DNA of 6,291 nt from the NCBI GenBank assembly GCA_019307645.1, contig JAFDJF010000359.1, positions 1 through 6,291 of the forward strand. Direction: 5' to 3'. Shown here in pieces: positions 5,610 through 6,291 of the stretch. The position numbers were made by a program, and so were the translations under genes. How positions within the stretch are numbered: the stretch's first letter is position 1; every line of letters begins with the position of its first letter. The DNA is from Deltaproteobacteria bacterium. GTDB taxonomy: Bacteria; Desulfobacterota; DSM-4660; Desulfatiglandales; Desulfatiglandaceae. A model generated the notes under the pieces. That model was not told the DNA's origin. It was given only the letters and a program-made list of their open reading frames with translations, and searched no databases.

Positions 5610-5718
5610 GAATAACGAATGACGAATGACGAAGCATGGAATCGCTTCGCTCTATTTATTTTATATAATTGATAAAAACTCCTTCCTTCGTCATTTGGAA
5701 TTCATGTAATCGTTATTC
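5610..5718. mobile_element. Nested inverted-repeat, MITE-like element
   Basis: The outer arms GAATAACGA (5610-5618) and TCGTTATTC (5710-5718) are perfect 9-bp inverted repeats, and the inner arms AATGACGAAG (5625-5634) and CTTCGTCATT (5686-5695) are perfect 10-bp inverted repeats. The left arm contains a short tandem repeat of ACGAATG (5615-5621, 5622-5628, then ACGAAG). The interior is A/T-rich with no gene. It resembles a small palindromic interspersed element; no target duplication is evident. It shares no clear sequence with the other two element types in the window. Confidence 0.6.
5630..5665 (+). terminator. Possible terminator hairpin after the fdhD-mobA-CNNM operon
   Basis: CGAAGC (5630-5635) and GCTTCG (5644-5649) form a 6-bp stem with an 8-nt loop, followed by CTCTATTTATTTTAT, a loosely T-rich tail. 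It is over 200 nt beyond the last stop codon and lies within the 5610-5718 repeat, so termination is only one reading. Confidence 0.35.
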
Positions 5719-5902
5719 GATTATTCAGTTTTCATAAACCATATTGCATGCATTTCGGGTGAATAAACTGAACTTTCTGTTAAGTTAATGCCATTGGAGT
5801 TTGGGTCAAGGGATCTCAAATCAAAGCCGGCTCCGGATTTAAAGGGCTGGATCTCCCGCTATTCGTCACCTGAGTGATCAGACAGCCGAAAACAGGACAC
5901 CC

Positions 5903-6291
5903 TCAAGGCCCGGCTTCTTTATTGATTAATTCAAGAATCCTGTAACCCATATCCCAATCAGGATACTTTGATACCAGTTGATCTGCAAGAGGTTTTGCTT
6001 CTAGGAACCTTTTCCTTTTAAGATAGAAATCAGCGGCAGCAAAAAGATAATCTCTGTTGCCCGGGTCGATTTCAAGAGCTTTGAGTAGCGACAGTTCAGC
6101 TTTTGTGTCTTCCTGAAGATAGGCCAGAAGGAGCCCCAGGTTGTAATGAACGCGAGCGTGTTCCGGCATTTCTTCAGACGCTTTTTTCATGTATACGACC
6201 GCTTCTTCGTATTGCTTTTTTTCGGCCAGCAGCAGGCCAAGCGAATAGACAATATTATCTAATTCCGGGTGGGTGGTCATCACCTCTCTAA
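5903..6291 (-). CDS. TPR-repeat protein, C-terminal part (5' end likely outside window)
   Basis: At least 126 residues of tetratricopeptide repeats, helical hairpins that mediate protein-protein contacts. Counting from the GTG at 6283, repeats run about residues 8-41 (IVYSLGLLLAEKKQYEEAVV), 42-75 (ARVHYNLGLLLA, then ALEIDPGN), 76-109 (RDYLFAAADFYLKRKRFLEA) and a final helix near 112-121. The stop is TGA at 5903-5905. GTG at 6283 and ATG at 6280 are possible starts, but the only purine-rich stretch (GAGAGG) sits 2 nt from the ATG, too close to work well, and the frame stays open to the window edge. I therefore think this is the tail of a larger protein. In Desulfobacterota such tails are found, for example, on multihaem cytochrome proteins, but no CXXCH motif is visible here. 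It converges on the CNNM-CBS operon. Confidence 0.72.
   Translation of the reverse strand, partial: REVMTTHPELDNIVYSLGLLLAEKKQYEEAVVYMKKASEEMPEHARVHYNLGLLLAYLQEDTKAELSLLKALEIDPGNRDYLFAAADFYLKRKRFLEAKPLADQLVSKYPDWDMGYRILELINKEAGP

Larger units (their letters stand above)
5418..5902. other. 485-bp gene-free region between the CNNM-CBS gene and the TPR gene
   Basis: This region lies between convergent genes and shows no convincing coding sequence; the 60-codon open frame at 5440-5622 begins inside a repeat and resembles nothing I know. It holds the rest of the half-element (to 5464), a 13-bp odd palindrome TTAATGTCATTAA (5531-5543), a nested inverted-repeat element (5610-5718), an 8-bp inverted repeat TTCAGTTT/AAACTGAA (5724-5731 and 5765-5772), and TAAGTTAATGCCATT at 5781-5795, which matches inverted 5533-5547 at 14 of 15 positions. 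From 5800 to 5902 I see nothing recognisable. Confidence 0.6.

Noticed and set aside
5440..5622. A 60-codon open frame after the CNNM-CBS gene
   Set aside because: It begins inside the repeat element at 5412-5464, has no good ribosome-binding site, and its translation is not protein-like.
5610..5640. CRISPR-like or satellite repeat because of repeated ACGAATG
   Set aside because: There are only about two and a half 7-bp units with no spacers; it fits the arm of an inverted-repeat element.

Overview
The window looks like a stretch of chromosome from an anaerobic, Gram-negative bacterium, most plausibly a Desulfobacterota (former Deltaproteobacteria) lineage. This is an inference from gene content: an OmpP1/FadL-type outer-membrane protein (needs an outer membrane), methylmalonyl-CoA epimerase (propionyl-CoA/methylmalonyl-CoA pathway), FdhD and MobA (molybdenum/tungsten enzyme maturation, mainly for formate dehydrogenase) and a TPR tail of the kind seen on larger proteins of these bacteria. 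No rRNA or tRNA gene or taxon-specific marker is present, so the assignment is tentative.

Layout. On the minus strand, 115-1338 encodes an OmpP1/FadL-family porin with a signal peptide. A 582-bp gene-free stretch (1339-1920) follows, holding a 9-bp perfect hairpin and a MITE-like element (about 1701-1837) with 18-bp terminal inverted repeats and an ATCT direct repeat at its ends. On the plus strand, 1921-2325 is methylmalonyl-CoA epimerase with a strong Shine-Dalgarno. Between it and the convergent minus-strand infA (2454-2669, TTG start) lies a second MITE-like palindrome (2332-2439, flanked by TAA on both sides) that could also terminate both genes. Next is a tight plus-strand operon: fdhD (2958-3788), mobA (3763-4389, overlapping fdhD by 27 nt) and a CNNM/DUF21-CBS membrane protein (4386-5417, ATGA overlap with mobA). 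Its stop codon lies inside an inverted half-copy of the 2332-2439 element. The stretch 5418-5902 has no convincing gene but contains another nested inverted-repeat element (5610-5718). The window ends with the C-terminal part of a TPR protein on the minus strand (5903 to the edge).

How the genes work together. FdhD transfers sulfur to the molybdenum cofactor and MobA adds GMP to it to form the guanine-dinucleotide cofactor, so the two make one maturation module for formate dehydrogenase-type enzymes. The translationally coupled CNNM-CBS membrane protein is unexpected here and may serve metal-ion (possibly Mg2+) homeostasis connected with cofactor assembly; this is a hypothesis. The other genes look like housekeeping or metabolic neighbours. 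The most distinctive feature of the window is the density of small non-coding inverted-repeat elements of at least three sequence types. One type is present twice in opposite orientation, bracketing the infA-fdhD-mobA-CNNM block. I see no complete transposase, CRISPR array, phage gene or clear defence system.
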